DNA of 64,000 nt from Bacillus sp. V59.32b (GTDB taxonomy: Bacteria > Bacillota > Bacilli > Bacillales > DSM-1321). Shown here in pieces: positions 28,958-36,965 of the stretch. A program made the translations under genes and the position numbers. Position 1 is the first letter of the stretch. Every line of letters starts with the position of its first letter. The stretch covers positions 22,145 to 86,144 of the forward strand of contig NZ_QVTC01000004.1 in assembly GCF_003429085.1 (NCBI RefSeq), in the 5' to 3' direction. The notes beneath the pieces are model-generated. The model did not search any database. It was not told the origin of the DNA and saw nothing but the letters and a program-made list of their open reading frames with translations.

Positions 28958-29578
28958 TTACAAATTGATGACTTCATCCGCATATCCTTCCGCCAGCATT
29001 TTCGAATGTGTAATCATAATAATCGTTCCTTGATTGTTCTTGGCTTCCTCGATGAATCGGTTCATCATCGCCATTTCCGATTCTTCATCCAAAGCAGAAG
29101 TTGGCTCATCGAGTAGATAAACTTCCGGTTTCAAAAGCAACATTCGCGCCATCGCCAAGCGTTGTTTTTCTCCACCTGAAAGCTTTTCGGCATCATCATC
29201 CAACCGCTTGTCCAGCATAACAGTATGTAACACTCTCTTAAACTCTTCCTTTGTGCCTGCGGTTTTTTCAGAGAAATCTAATCCAATCTGTAAATTCTCC
29301 TCAATGCTCCCTGGGAATATAAGGGGAGTCTGTGAAAGCATCATTACTTTTCTTCGATGGACAACCGGTTCGATTGTCTCGAGTAATTCTCCCTTATAAA
29401 AGATCTGTCCCCCGTTTGGATTGTTCATCCTGTTTAACAGTCTGAGGAGAGATGTTTTCCCAACTCCGCTTTGTCCAACTATACATGTTACGATTCCTTC
29501 ACCAATCTTCAATTCCTCTAGCTGGATTATATCCTTGTAACTTACATCCTTGAGATAAAACATATCGGCTTTTTTCAT
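28958..29578 (-). CDS. fetA: ABC transporter ATP-binding protein, FetA type
   Basis: 206 residues with a complete ABC set: Walker A GQSGVGKTSLLRL, Q-loop MLSQTPLIFPGSI, signature KLSGGEKQRLAMARML, Walker B VYLLDEPTSALD, and H-loop ITHSK. Short, as usual for FetA. It would drive FetB. ATG with GAGGG upstream. Confidence 0.88.
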   Translation of the reverse strand: MKKADMFYLKDVSYKDIIQLEELKIGEGIVTCIVGQSGVGKTSLLRLLNRMNNPNGGQIFYKGELLETIEPVVHRRKVMMLSQTPLIFPGSIEENLQIGLDFSEKTAGTKEEFKRVLHTVMLDKRLDDDAEKLSGGEKQRLAMARMLLLKPEVYLLDEPTSALDEESEMAMMNRFIEEAKNNQGTIIMITHSKMLAEGYADEVINL

Positions 29579-29716
29579 CAGCTAAACCCTCGATTTCTAT
29601 GTACTGTATGCAGACGCAGATTTTTTCATTTTCTTTCCTATATCCGTAAGGTACTATAATCATATAACATTTTGCCAGCCAAGCACATCTGATTCACCAA
29701 GAATGGAGACATGAAA

Positions 29717-30556
29717 ATGCAGAATGCCTTATCAATTTCTAAACATGCGGTTTGGTTGATCCTGATGATTTTTTTGCTGACAGGCTGTCAGCAGCAAGAA
29801 CAGAAACCTGTGCCGGAACAAGAAAGTACCCCGGCTGTTAACACTGAGGACAAACAACCAACGGATTCAGGAACCGGCACGGAGTTAAATGAGAAAGAGC
29901 CAAAAGAAGCAAAAGGGAAAACCTTTCTCGCAACAGTAGTTAAAGTCGTTGATGGCGACACAGTAAAGATAAAAATGGATAATGGCCAGGAAGAGACGGT
30001 AAGGCTATTGTTAATTGATACACCTGAAACAGTCCACCCCTCAAAGCCGGTGCAGCCTTACGGGAAGGAAGCGAGCCAATTTGCAAAAAAACTGATGCCG
30101 GCCGGTTCACATATAGAGGTCGAACCCGGCATTGGCGAGCGCGATAAGTATGGGCGACTGCTTGCTTATTTCTATGTAAACGGTGAAAGTGTTAATAAAA
30201 AATTGCTCGAAAACGGATTGGCGAGAGTCGCTTATGTATACGCTCCAAATACGAAATACATCGATGAATTCAGAGAGCTTCAAGAACAAGCCAGGCAAAA
30301 AGAGCTCGGGATATGGTCGCTAGAAAATTATGCGACAGCCCAGGGCTTCGATGATTCGTCCGCTAGCACGGTTGCAGAAGCAGATGAGGCTATAAGTGAA
30401 TCCTCTTCGTGTGAAATTAAAGGGAATATCAACTCCAGAGGCGAAAAAATTTATCACGTTCCATCAGGTCAATATTATGGCATAACAAAACCGGAAGAAA
30501 TGTTCTGTACGGAGGCCGAGGCGGAGGAAGCAGGCTTTCGGAAATCGCAGCGATAA
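29717..30556 (+). CDS. Lipoprotein thermonuclease-like protein (SNc domain)
   Basis: 279 residues. Signal peptide with lipobox LLTGC near residue 20, an acidic linker of about 45 residues, then a staphylococcal-nuclease domain: VVKVVDGDTVKI, VRLLLIDTPET, ERDKYGRLLAYFYVN, which supply the Ca2+ ligands and catalytic Arg/Glu. A C-terminal Cys-containing module (CEIKGNINSRGEKIYHVPSG ... MFCTEAEAEEAGF) is also found in other Bacillus surface proteins. It likely degrades DNA/RNA outside the cell. ATG 29717 fits the GGAG better than ATG 29711. Confidence 0.9.
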   Translation: MQNALSISKHAVWLILMIFLLTGCQQQEQKPVPEQESTPAVNTEDKQPTDSGTGTELNEKEPKEAKGKTFLATVVKVVDGDTVKIKMDNGQEETVRLLLIDTPETVHPSKPVQPYGKEASQFAKKLMPAGSHIEVEPGIGERDKYGRLLAYFYVNGESVNKKLLENGLARVAYVYAPNTKYIDEFRELQEQARQKELGIWSLENYATAQGFDDSSASTVAEADEAISESSSCEIKGNINSRGEKIYHVPSGQYYGITKPEEMFCTEAEAEEAGFRKSQR

Positions 30557-30562
30557 TCTTTT

Positions 30563-30592
30563 AAAGGGTCCCCCGGCAATGGGGGACCCTTT
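30563..30592. terminator. Bidirectional terminator
   Basis: AAAGGGTCCCCC (30563-30574) pairs with GGGGGACCCTTT (30581-30592). It separates the nuclease gene from the convergent SDR. Confidence 0.92.
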
Positions 30593-30597
30593 TCGTT

Positions 30598-31335
30598 TTA
30601 TTTATAGATCATTTTTCTTGTCATTCCGCCGTCAACGGTTATATTCTCCCCGTTGACAAAGTCGTTTTCATCATCGCATAAATACACGCATGCCTTTGCA
30701 ATATCAATAGGCTTTCCTACCCTTTTCGACCAGTGCTGGTTATGGTCTTCCTCTGATAATTCCTCATAATCCCCAGTTTCAATCCAGCCGGGACTGATCG
30801 AGTTGACACGTATTCGGTGCTCACTTAATGAAGCCGCAAGAGCATGGGTGATCGCGATGATCCCGCCTTTTGAAGCAGAATATGCCTCGGTACCTTGTTC
30901 CGACATAAATGCTCTTGAGGAGGACATATTCACGATCGATGATCCCGGTTTCATGATTTTTGCCGCTTCCTTTGAGGCAATGAAAACACTGCGCAGGTTA
31001 ATCGCGAGAATGTCATCCCACTCGCTAACACTTAAATCAAATAAAGGCTTGAATTTGGACACGCCCGCGTTATTGATTAAAATATCCAGACTGCCAAAAT
31101 GGCGGATTGTTTCATCAATGGCATGCTTAATCTCTTTCTCATCTATTACGTCCGTCCTGACAAAAATAGCTTGACTTCCCAAGGCATGTATTTCTTCTGC
31201 CGTCCTTAATCCTGTTTGTTCATCTTGTTCCGCAATAACCACCTTGGCTTCCTTCCTAGCAAAGTGTAAGGCAATTTCCTTCCCAATCCCGCTGCCGGCT
31301 CCTGTAACCAATACTGTTTTATTTACAAAGCTCAT
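30598..31335 (-). CDS. Short-chain dehydrogenase/reductase
   Basis: 245 residues with intact classical SDR motifs: VTGAGSGIGKE, NNAGVSKF, catalytic Ser in VNMSSSRA, YSASKGG, and the C-terminal VDGG. Closest in type to glucose-1-dehydrogenase/3-oxoacyl reductase-like enzymes; substrate unknown. ATG 31335 has AAGGAG 8 bases upstream. Single gene convergent to the nuclease gene. Confidence 0.88.
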   Translation of the reverse strand: MSFVNKTVLVTGAGSGIGKEIALHFARKEAKVVIAEQDEQTGLRTAEEIHALGSQAIFVRTDVIDEKEIKHAIDETIRHFGSLDILINNAGVSKFKPLFDLSVSEWDDILAINLRSVFIASKEAAKIMKPGSSIVNMSSSRAFMSEQGTEAYSASKGGIIAITHALAASLSEHRIRVNSISPGWIETGDYEELSEEDHNQHWSKRVGKPIDIAKACVYLCDDENDFVNGENITVDGGMTRKMIYK

Positions 31336-31592
31336 CATTTCATCTCCTTATTAATCGCATACCTATTATTCACATTATGTACCCCAACATGTCTTCAAGG
31401 AAAACCAGAAGCAACATGCCAGAAAGTTCTGATAAATTCACAAAAAGTCTTTTTTTGTATTTTCACCTCTACAAATCTTCATTTTCTCCTAGGAAAAGTG
31501 ATTAAATTCATCGTTTTATCTGTAATAAACCTCACTTTCTTATTTCGCAGGTATTGAAAAATCCCGCTACATTGTAGACACCCGGGAATAAG

Positions 31593-31610
31593 TGAAAAGC
31601 GCGCTTTTCA
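31593..31610. promoter_or_regulatory. Perfect 18-bp palindrome before the sigma factor gene
   Basis: TGAAAAGCGCGCTTTTCA lies immediately before the ribosome site (AAAAGGTG) of the 164-residue sigma-like gene. It may be an operator or an RNA hairpin that limits translation. Its core AAAGCGCGCTTT recurs at 28807-28818. Confidence 0.55.
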
Positions 31611-31625
31611 AAAGGTGCAAACTAA

Positions 31626-32120
31626 ATGGAGGATTTTTCAAAGCTTGCCGACCAATACTCTCCGATGATTCACAAAATCATTAGAACTTTATCCATTTAC
31701 AAAAACAAAGAGGAATTTTTTCAGATTGGTCTGATTGCGTTGTGGGAAGCTCAAACCAAGTTTGATCTGACGAAAGGAAGCTTTCATAATTTTGCCTATC
31801 TAATTGTGAAAGGAAGAATGTTGAATGAGTTAAGAAAGGAGAATCGCTATGACGGCAGGAATAAACCGTTTGATATAGAGTCGATTGATATCAGCAAAAA
31901 GCTTATGGTAAAAGATGAACCATTTTTGATCGAAAATTTGCAGTTTTATTGTGATGGGTTAACGAGAAACCAGGCACACTGGCTTATCCTGACTTTTCAA
32001 GAAGAAAGATCACAGTCCGAAATCGCCGAACAACTCGGTGTAAGTGTGCCAGCAGTGAAATCATGGCGACAATCGGCACTAAAAAAGCTAAGAAAAAACT
32101 CAGCCGAATTCCTCGTCTAG
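31626..32120 (+). CDS. Small sigma-70-family factor
   Basis: 164 residues. Region 2 is visible at about 8-75 (EEFFQIGLIALWEAQTKFD, FHNFAYLIVKGRMLNEL) and region 4 at about 115-160 (SEIAEQLGVSVPAVKSWRQSALKKLRK). There is no region 1 or 3. It is similar in size and sequence style to stand-alone alternative sigma factors (SigH/ComX-like). No anti-sigma gene is adjacent. ATG with AGGTG about 9 bases upstream; an 18-bp palindrome sits right before it. Confidence 0.85.
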   Translation: MEDFSKLADQYSPMIHKIIRTLSIYKNKEEFFQIGLIALWEAQTKFDLTKGSFHNFAYLIVKGRMLNELRKENRYDGRNKPFDIESIDISKKLMVKDEPFLIENLQFYCDGLTRNQAHWLILTFQEERSQSEIAEQLGVSVPAVKSWRQSALKKLRKNSAEFLV

Positions 32121-32146
32121 TTCTTAATTAGAAAAACCTATTAGAA

Positions 32147-32180
32147 AAAGCCATCTTCATGGATTATCCATGAGATGGCT
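32147..32180 (-). terminator. Terminator of the 64-aa gene
   Basis: Stem AGCCATCT(T)CATGG with CCATGAGATGGCT (32149-32162, 32168-32180), one bulge; TTTTT follows on the minus strand. Confidence 0.7.
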
Positions 32181-32185
32181 CCCTT

Positions 32186-32380
32186 TCAGCTTCTCGGTTC
32201 ATCGAGATATTGATAGACTACTTCTCCACCATGCTGTGCGATCCCTCTAAAATGCTTGAAATCTTCTCTTTGTAAAAGAAAATGGCGAAAGGCCAAAAAC
32301 TCTTCTTTACTGATCGTATATTCTTCCAATTCTCTGCTCGCAAGCTTATCGAGAATTTCTTTAGCTTCATTTTCTTGCAA
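32186..32380 (-). CDS. Hypothetical protein, 64 aa
   Basis: A mostly helical acidic N-terminal half (NEAKEILDKLASRELEEY) followed by FLLQREDFKHFRGIAQHGG and a short C-terminus. I place the start at TTG 32380, 7 bases after AAGGAGG; the longer frame to 32416 has no ribosome site. Family not recognised. Divergent from ykvS with a 265-base spacer. Confidence 0.65.
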   Translation of the reverse strand: MQENEAKEILDKLASRELEEYTISKEEFLAFRHFLLQREDFKHFRGIAQHGGEVVYQYLDEPRS

Positions 32381-32645
32381 AACGCTTCCTCCTTGAAAAG
32401 CAAAACGATATACCATTTGCCCATACGTAGTTTTTTTAGTTTCCCACGATGCAGCGAAAACTTCAACAGGGAATCTTGATGTTTTTTTGGAAATGGAATG
32501 AAAGAACTAATTTCTTTACGAGCTGAGTAAAATAGTGCAAACTGTATATTATCTCCAATTTTGATACACTCTCTGGCATGTTGAACAGCAGCAGAAACCT
32601 CACCTATGGGAAACGCTTTAATAGGAATCGCAAAGGATGGTCGCA

Positions 32646-32822
32646 ATGAAAATAGCTGAAGTAGGCAATGTAATCGAGTTTCGTGATGGACTTAGAGGAA
32701 TTGTAGAAAAAGTAAATGAAAATTCAGTGATTGTCGATGTTACTTACATGGAGAATTATCGCGATCTAGAGCTGGAACAAAAAACAGTCGTTAACCATAA
32801 AAACTATCAGATCATTGAATGA
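32646..32822 (+). CDS. ykvS: YkvS family small protein (DUF2187)
   Basis: 58 residues matching B. subtilis YkvS and the DUF2187 family: VGNVIEFRDGLRGIVEKVNE, NSVIVDVTYMENY and KTVVNHKNYQII, an SH3-like small beta barrel. ATG 32646 has AAAGGATGG upstream; ATG 32637 overlaps it. Function unknown. Followed by a terminator. Confidence 0.88.
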   Translation: MKIAEVGNVIEFRDGLRGIVEKVNENSVIVDVTYMENYRDLELEQKTVVNHKNYQIIE

Positions 32823-32835
32823 GTATAATTACCCA

Positions 32836-32868
32836 AGAAAACTCTAACCTTCGAGTTTTCTTTTTTTG
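32836..32868 (+). terminator. Terminator of ykvS
   Basis: AGAAAACTC (32836-32844) pairs with GAGTTTTCT (32853-32861) and is followed by seven Ts. Confidence 0.88.
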
Positions 32869-32972
32869 TAACTTTTAATGGAGAAACTCGTCTATTTTAA
32901 TAGCAACACATTTCTAAGGCTCATTCCTGGAAAATTGCTGAAAATACGAATACATAGACAGGAGGCAAAAGC

Positions 32973-33644
32973 ATGGGTAAATTAAAATTCATGTTACTTG
33001 GATTTTCGATTATCGGTCTACTATTAAGCGGATGTGGAACAGAGGCAAATGAAAATGCCAAGGAAGAGAAAAAAGAAGTTAATACAGAAGAAAAGGAAGA
33101 CACTTCCAGCAATAATCAAAATGAGGAAACTACTGAAGAGAACAACGAACAAGAGCCAAATAAAGATGAATCAACTGCTGTCCGGCTCATGGAGCAAAAC
33201 CTGCGGTATCAGGTAAATGGCGGAGAACAACAAGAAACAGCTTTTCTTGTAAACAGCAGCAACCAAAACTTTAGCTTATATGTACTTCCCAACTACGAAT
33301 TAACTGCTGAGGAACCAGGGAAGGACATCCTAAAATTTAAAAGCGATGCGGGTGTAAATGCTCGAATTGAATTGCTGCCTGACAATGTGAACTGGGCTGA
33401 AACCGAAGAAAATACACGGAACCAGCTTAAGGCGATTGGTGACGATGTTAAGCCTGTAACTGAACCTGGCCTTAAAATGGATAACGCTATTCTAGAGGAA
33501 GTCACGGTTGGAGATGAAAAAGTGACGTCTGTATTAATAAAAAATCCAAAAGCCCCTGTAAGGATGACGATCTTCACTACAAGCAGCGCCGATCATCGCA
33601 AGGCCTTTATAGAAATGGGCAAAACGATTTTAAAAACAAAATAA
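32973..33644 (+). CDS. Lipoprotein of unknown function
   Basis: 223 residues. Signal peptide ends in lipobox LLLSGCG near residue 21, then a 40-residue Glu/Lys/Asn-rich linker, then a folded domain of about 145 residues (starting near VRLMEQNLRYQVNGGEQQE) with an alternating beta pattern. I do not recognise the domain. GGAGG precedes ATG. It is likely anchored outside the membrane. Confidence 0.82.
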   Translation: MGKLKFMLLGFSIIGLLLSGCGTEANENAKEEKKEVNTEEKEDTSSNNQNEETTEENNEQEPNKDESTAVRLMEQNLRYQVNGGEQQETAFLVNSSNQNFSLYVLPNYELTAEEPGKDILKFKSDAGVNARIELLPDNVNWAETEENTRNQLKAIGDDVKPVTEPGLKMDNAILEEVTVGDEKVTSVLIKNPKAPVRMTIFTTSSADHRKAFIEMGKTILKTK

Positions 33645-33661
33645 GAACAGTCAATATCCCT

Positions 33662-33697
33662 AAAAAGAATGCGGAACAAACGCCGCATTCTTTTTTT
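33662..33697. terminator. Bidirectional terminator
   Basis: GAATGCGG (33667-33674) pairs with CCGCATTC (33683-33690); seven Ts follow on the plus strand and an A-run precedes. It stands between the lipoprotein gene and ykvI. Confidence 0.9.
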
Positions 33698-33731
33698 CGC
33701 CTTAAAAGGCTCAACACTCGGCGAATGGTCT

Positions 33732-34778
33732 TTATATGTCTTCTTTTAACTTCTTTTTCCAGACAAGGAATAAAAATAGCATGCTGATATAACCAAATGA
33801 AGGATATAGAAACCCGAGAAGTCTGCCATATTCGATTCGTCCGACTATGTATGTGATAAAAAAGATGGATAGCACGATGACGATGTTCGGAATATGAGTG
33901 AATGTACGGCTGATTTGCCTTTGCAATCCGAAAATATTACCGATTAATGATGTGAAGATTTCCCCGTAAACCACTAAAATAAAAATCCAATAAAAATTCG
34001 CTGCCCCATTTTTTATCAATTCAGCAGTAGGTATTTCATAAATGGACGCATCAGGCAAAGAAATCAGCGCACAATGCCCTGACAGCAAAATCGTTGTCAG
34101 AAAAATCCCGCCCAATATTCCCCCGTTCCTAATGGTTTGTTCATCACCGATTTCGTGTGCAACCGGTACAAGTACAGCCTGGGAAAGTCCAAGATTAAAC
34201 GCAATATAAGCAAACGGCGAAAGGAACATCTTCCAGTTCAAATTTTCTTCCGGCAATTTTAAAAAGGAATCGACAAATCCTCCACCTTTGATGGCAAAAA
34301 AACAAAGCATAAGACTAAAGAAAATCATCACCGGTACTACGAATGAGTTAACGGCAAATAATCCTTTTATCCCCAGAATAAGTACAATGGATGCCAGTAT
34401 GATCGTTATAACAATCCCTGTATTTTTCGATGCCCCCAGCTGCTCCTCAAAAACAGCTCCCGCACCTGAGATCATCACCGACGTAACACCCAGGAGCATA
34501 AGTAAAAAAATAACGTTCACGATAGGAGCGATTTTTTTCCCGAATAAGTATCGATTAAAATCTTCATACGTAGCGGCACCAGCCCTTGAGGAAAGAAGCA
34601 TCATCTTTGTACCGGTAAAAATAAACATGTACCCCGCTATTAATACTCCAATAAAGCCATAAAATCCGTATTGAGTGAAAAACTCCAAAATTTCTTTGCC
34701 AGTTGCGAATCCTGCACCAACGACAGTCCCGACATAAACGGCCGCAATCTGGAACGAGCCTGACCACCTTGACAGCAT
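33732..34778 (-). CDS. ykvI: YkvI family membrane transporter-like protein
   Basis: 348 residues, about ten membrane helices. The first helix region (FQIAAVYVGTVVGAGFATGKE) has the glycine-rich break typical of LeuT-fold/APC-type carriers and matches B. subtilis YkvI. Probably a secondary transporter; substrate unknown. ATG 34778 is preceded by GAGGAGGGGG; the frame to 34799 begins upstream of this site. Confidence 0.85.
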   Translation of the reverse strand: MLSRWSGSFQIAAVYVGTVVGAGFATGKEILEFFTQYGFYGFIGVLIAGYMFIFTGTKMMLLSSRAGAATYEDFNRYLFGKKIAPIVNVIFLLMLLGVTSVMISGAGAVFEEQLGASKNTGIVITIILASIVLILGIKGLFAVNSFVVPVMIFFSLMLCFFAIKGGGFVDSFLKLPEENLNWKMFLSPFAYIAFNLGLSQAVLVPVAHEIGDEQTIRNGGILGGIFLTTILLSGHCALISLPDASIYEIPTAELIKNGAANFYWIFILVVYGEIFTSLIGNIFGLQRQISRTFTHIPNIVIVLSIFFITYIVGRIEYGRLLGFLYPSFGYISMLFLFLVWKKKLKEDI

Positions 34779-34974
34779 GCTTCCCCCTCCTCTCCACATT
34801 TATATGTAGAGGTAGGCTTATTTAGACAAGCCATTTAATAATGAAGTTTTGTTGTTGTTAGACTCAGGCGAATCTTTTGTTTCCTTCTTCAACGGGCGTT
34901 GGTTGGGTTTTCCTAGTCTTCTCCTTGTTGTATCCTGTTAGATGAATTACACTTTAAGGAAGGGAGTGAATCAT

Positions 34975-35757
34975 ATGGAAAAAGATATTTTTAGTAATAT
35001 GAATCAATCAGTCATAGAAAAAGAGTTAATGTATAGACAAATTGTTGAATATTCTGTAGAGACAATCGTCATACACTCCGATCATAAAATCTTGTATGTG
35101 AATCAATCAGGCGCACAAAATTTAAAAGGGACTAAAGAAGAAATTATTGGTTCCTGTTTACTGGACCGGTACCGGGAGGCCAGCAAACCTGCGATAAAGG
35201 AAAGAATACATAAGTCGATGACAGAAAATGTATCGGGTGAACTTATGGAAGAAAAAATATTTAGACTAGATGGTAAGCTGGTCGATGTTGAATTGTACTG
35301 TCATCCCGTAGTATTTGGAAATCAAAGAGCGATTCAGACCACCCTTAGAGATATAACAAAACGTAAAGAAGAAGAGAAACAACACAAGAGGGAAATTTAT
35401 GAGGTTTCTACTCCGTTAGTACCTGTTTTGGATGGTATTTCCGTCCTTCCCATAGTAGGCTCAATAGATATTGATCGAGCCCATCATTTGCTTGAATCCA
35501 TTCCATCTAAAATTAAAAAAGAAGAGGTTAGATGTTTAGTCATTGATTTTTCAGGCATTTATAATTTTTGCGAAATAGTTTCTGATTTCCTCATGAAAAT
35601 TACAGCTATTATGAGATTGCTTGGCATTGATTTGATTATTACTGGGATAAGACCAGAGCTTGCCCAGATAGCAGTGGAAAACGGAGTCGATCTTTCTTCC
35701 ACAAATACGATGGCCACTGTAAAAGAAGCAGTAAAATATCATTTAGATATTAATTAA
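34975..35757 (+). CDS. PAS-STAS protein, RsbR-like
   Basis: 260 residues. A PAS domain (about 20-130: QIVEYSVETIVIHSDHKILYVNQSGA ... TTLRDITKRKEEE) is followed by a STAS domain (about 145-255: ISVLPIVGSIDIDRAHHLLESI, VIDFSGIYNFCEIVSDFLMK, GIRPELAQIAVENG). This is the layout of stressosome co-antagonists. The segment that in RsbR paralogs holds the RsbT-phosphorylated Thr (DxTGVxxxDTxV) has no Thr here. Start at ATG 34975 (GGGAG upstream). Its neighbours are a YjfB protein and a lone receiver. Confidence 0.85.
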   Translation: MEKDIFSNMNQSVIEKELMYRQIVEYSVETIVIHSDHKILYVNQSGAQNLKGTKEEIIGSCLLDRYREASKPAIKERIHKSMTENVSGELMEEKIFRLDGKLVDVELYCHPVVFGNQRAIQTTLRDITKRKEEEKQHKREIYEVSTPLVPVLDGISVLPIVGSIDIDRAHHLLESIPSKIKKEEVRCLVIDFSGIYNFCEIVSDFLMKITAIMRLLGIDLIITGIRPELAQIAVENGVDLSSTNTMATVKEAVKYHLDIN

Positions 35758-35896
35758 TAGATCCGCTGATTCCAAGACTTAACTAGAGATACTATCTGTT
35801 TATGGGGAAACGCAATCATTTATTTAATGTTTTTTTACTAAACATACTATTTTATTCTGCTTTTTTTTGCTTCGATACTGCTTCCTTATTTTTTTA

Positions 35897-35924
35897 TTTA
35901 TCTTTTGGACTAAGTGACCGATAT
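35897..35924 (+). promoter_or_regulatory. Possible sigma-D promoter of the yjfB-like gene
   Basis: TTTA (35897-35900), 16-base spacer, ACCGATAT (35917-35924). The -10 is one base from the sigma-D consensus GCCGATAT; the -35 (TAAA expected) is weak. Confidence 0.35.
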
Positions 35925-35946
35925 TAAAACCAGGGAGGTGAAGTTC

Positions 35947-36120
35947 TTGGATATTGCTGCATTATCAATAGGTATGAATCAGGCTGCTCTTGCACAAAGT
36001 GTCAGTATTGCTTTGAATAAAAAAATCATGGAGACTTCACAACAAAGTGCAAACCAGTTGATGGAAATGATCCAGGCTCCTCATCCAAACTTAGGAAAAT
36101 CAATTGATTTTAAAGTATAA
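35947..36120 (+). CDS. YjfB family putative motility protein
   Basis: 57 residues: an N-terminal LDIAALSIGMNQAALAQSVS and a helix ending SANQLMEMIQAP, the complete pattern of the YjfB family, linked to motility by co-regulation. TTG start at 35947 with GGGAGGTG 6 bases upstream; the frame's earlier start at 35914 has none. A terminator follows. Confidence 0.85.
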   Translation: MDIAALSIGMNQAALAQSVSIALNKKIMETSQQSANQLMEMIQAPHPNLGKSIDFKV

Positions 36121-36130
36121 GATTTTGTAG

Positions 36131-36159
36131 CGCATTCATGATAAATGGATGCGTTTTTT
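36131..36159 (+). terminator. Terminator of the yjfB-like gene
   Basis: CGCATTCAT (36131-36139) pairs with ATGGATGCG (36145-36153), one wobble, followed by six Ts. Confidence 0.85.
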
Positions 36160-36329
36160 CTGTATTCCATCGACGTTTTTACATCATCAGTTGGTCTGCT
36201 CGAGATATTCCTTTCTCCATCGGAAACGTAATTATCTTCCGTTTTCTTTTTTGGTACTTTTTCTTAAAATCAGTAGTAGTGTTACTACTTTGTATATCTT
36301 GTGAAATTTTCTTGTGTTAATATACGTAC

Positions 36330-36441
36330 AAGCGCAAACTTTATAAGAGTAAAATAAGTAATGTTCGGGCCTTAAGCGTTTATGATATGGAAACGGAGCC
36401 GAAAGGAATTTTTCCTTTTATAAGTAAATAAAATGGCGCTT
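36330..36441 (+). promoter_or_regulatory. Structured 5' leader of the CheY-like gene
   Basis: Nested complementarity: AAGCGC (36330-36335) with GCGCTT (36436-36441) enclose TTCGG/CCGAA (36364-36368, 36399-36403), which encloses CGTTT/AAACG (36377-36381, 36391-36395); a further hairpin AAAGGAA/TTCCTTT (36402-36408, 36412-36418) follows. It does not match a riboswitch class I know. The 320 bases from 36160 to 36480 hold no gene. Confidence 0.45.
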
Positions 36442-36480
36442 TCCTTAATTCCCTTATTTTTTAGAAAGGTGTTCTTTAGA

Positions 36481-36831
36481 TTGAAAAACATTTTACTAGC
36501 TGATGATTCCCACTTCATGAGAATGTTATTAAAAAGAAAACTGGACGCAAATTATTTCTCAATTATCGCTGAAGCCGTTAACGGACTGGAAGCGATTGAA
36601 AAGTATAAAAATTTTAATCCTGATATTGTTTTAATGGATGTAACCATGCCTATTGTTTCCGGAACGGATGCATTAAAAGAAATTATTAGGTATGATCAAC
36701 ATGCAAAAATAGTGATGTGTTCTGCATTAGGGACACAGCCATTAATAAAAGAATCTTTAAGACTAGGCGCAAAAGATTTCATTGTTAAGCCCTTTTTTGA
36801 TAATCTCAACAAAATCCTTAATAACCATTGA
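36481..36831 (+). CDS. CheY-like stand-alone response regulator
   Basis: 116 residues, a receiver domain and nothing else. Acidic pair in LLADDSHFMR, phospho-Asp in VLMDVTMP (near residue 53), Ser in MCSALG, Lys in VKPFF. Such lone receivers act on flagellar switches or in phosphorelays. TTG start at 36481 is supported by AAAGGTG nine bases before. Preceded by a structured leader. It follows the YjfB-like gene, hinting at motility. Confidence 0.88.
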   Translation: MKNILLADDSHFMRMLLKRKLDANYFSIIAEAVNGLEAIEKYKNFNPDIVLMDVTMPIVSGTDALKEIIRYDQHAKIVMCSALGTQPLIKESLRLGAKDFIVKPFFDNLNKILNNH

Positions 36832-36893
36832 TATAAACTATTAATTTAATTGTCAAACATACTTTTATCGCAAATAATTAATACTCATAATGT

Positions 36894-36945
36894 AGTAAAA
36901 AAGCTACCCATCACAATAAATGTTGTTGCGGGTAGCTTTTTTACT
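36894..36945. terminator. Bidirectional terminator
   Basis: A 16-bp perfect stem, AGTAAAAAAGCTACCC (36894-36909) with GGGTAGCTTTTTTACT (36930-36945), loop of 20. It serves the receiver gene and the convergent peptidase gene. Confidence 0.93.
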
Positions 36946-36965
36946 AATCATATTCATTTATTGTC

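Noticed and set aside
32218..32646. 142-codon minus-strand frame
   Set aside because: Overlaps both the 64-aa gene and the ykvS start, has no ribosome site, and shows no domain.
35897..35924. Firm sigma-D promoter call
   Set aside because: The -10 fits but the -35 is TTTA in place of TAAA and the spacer is one base long; kept only as a low-confidence candidate.
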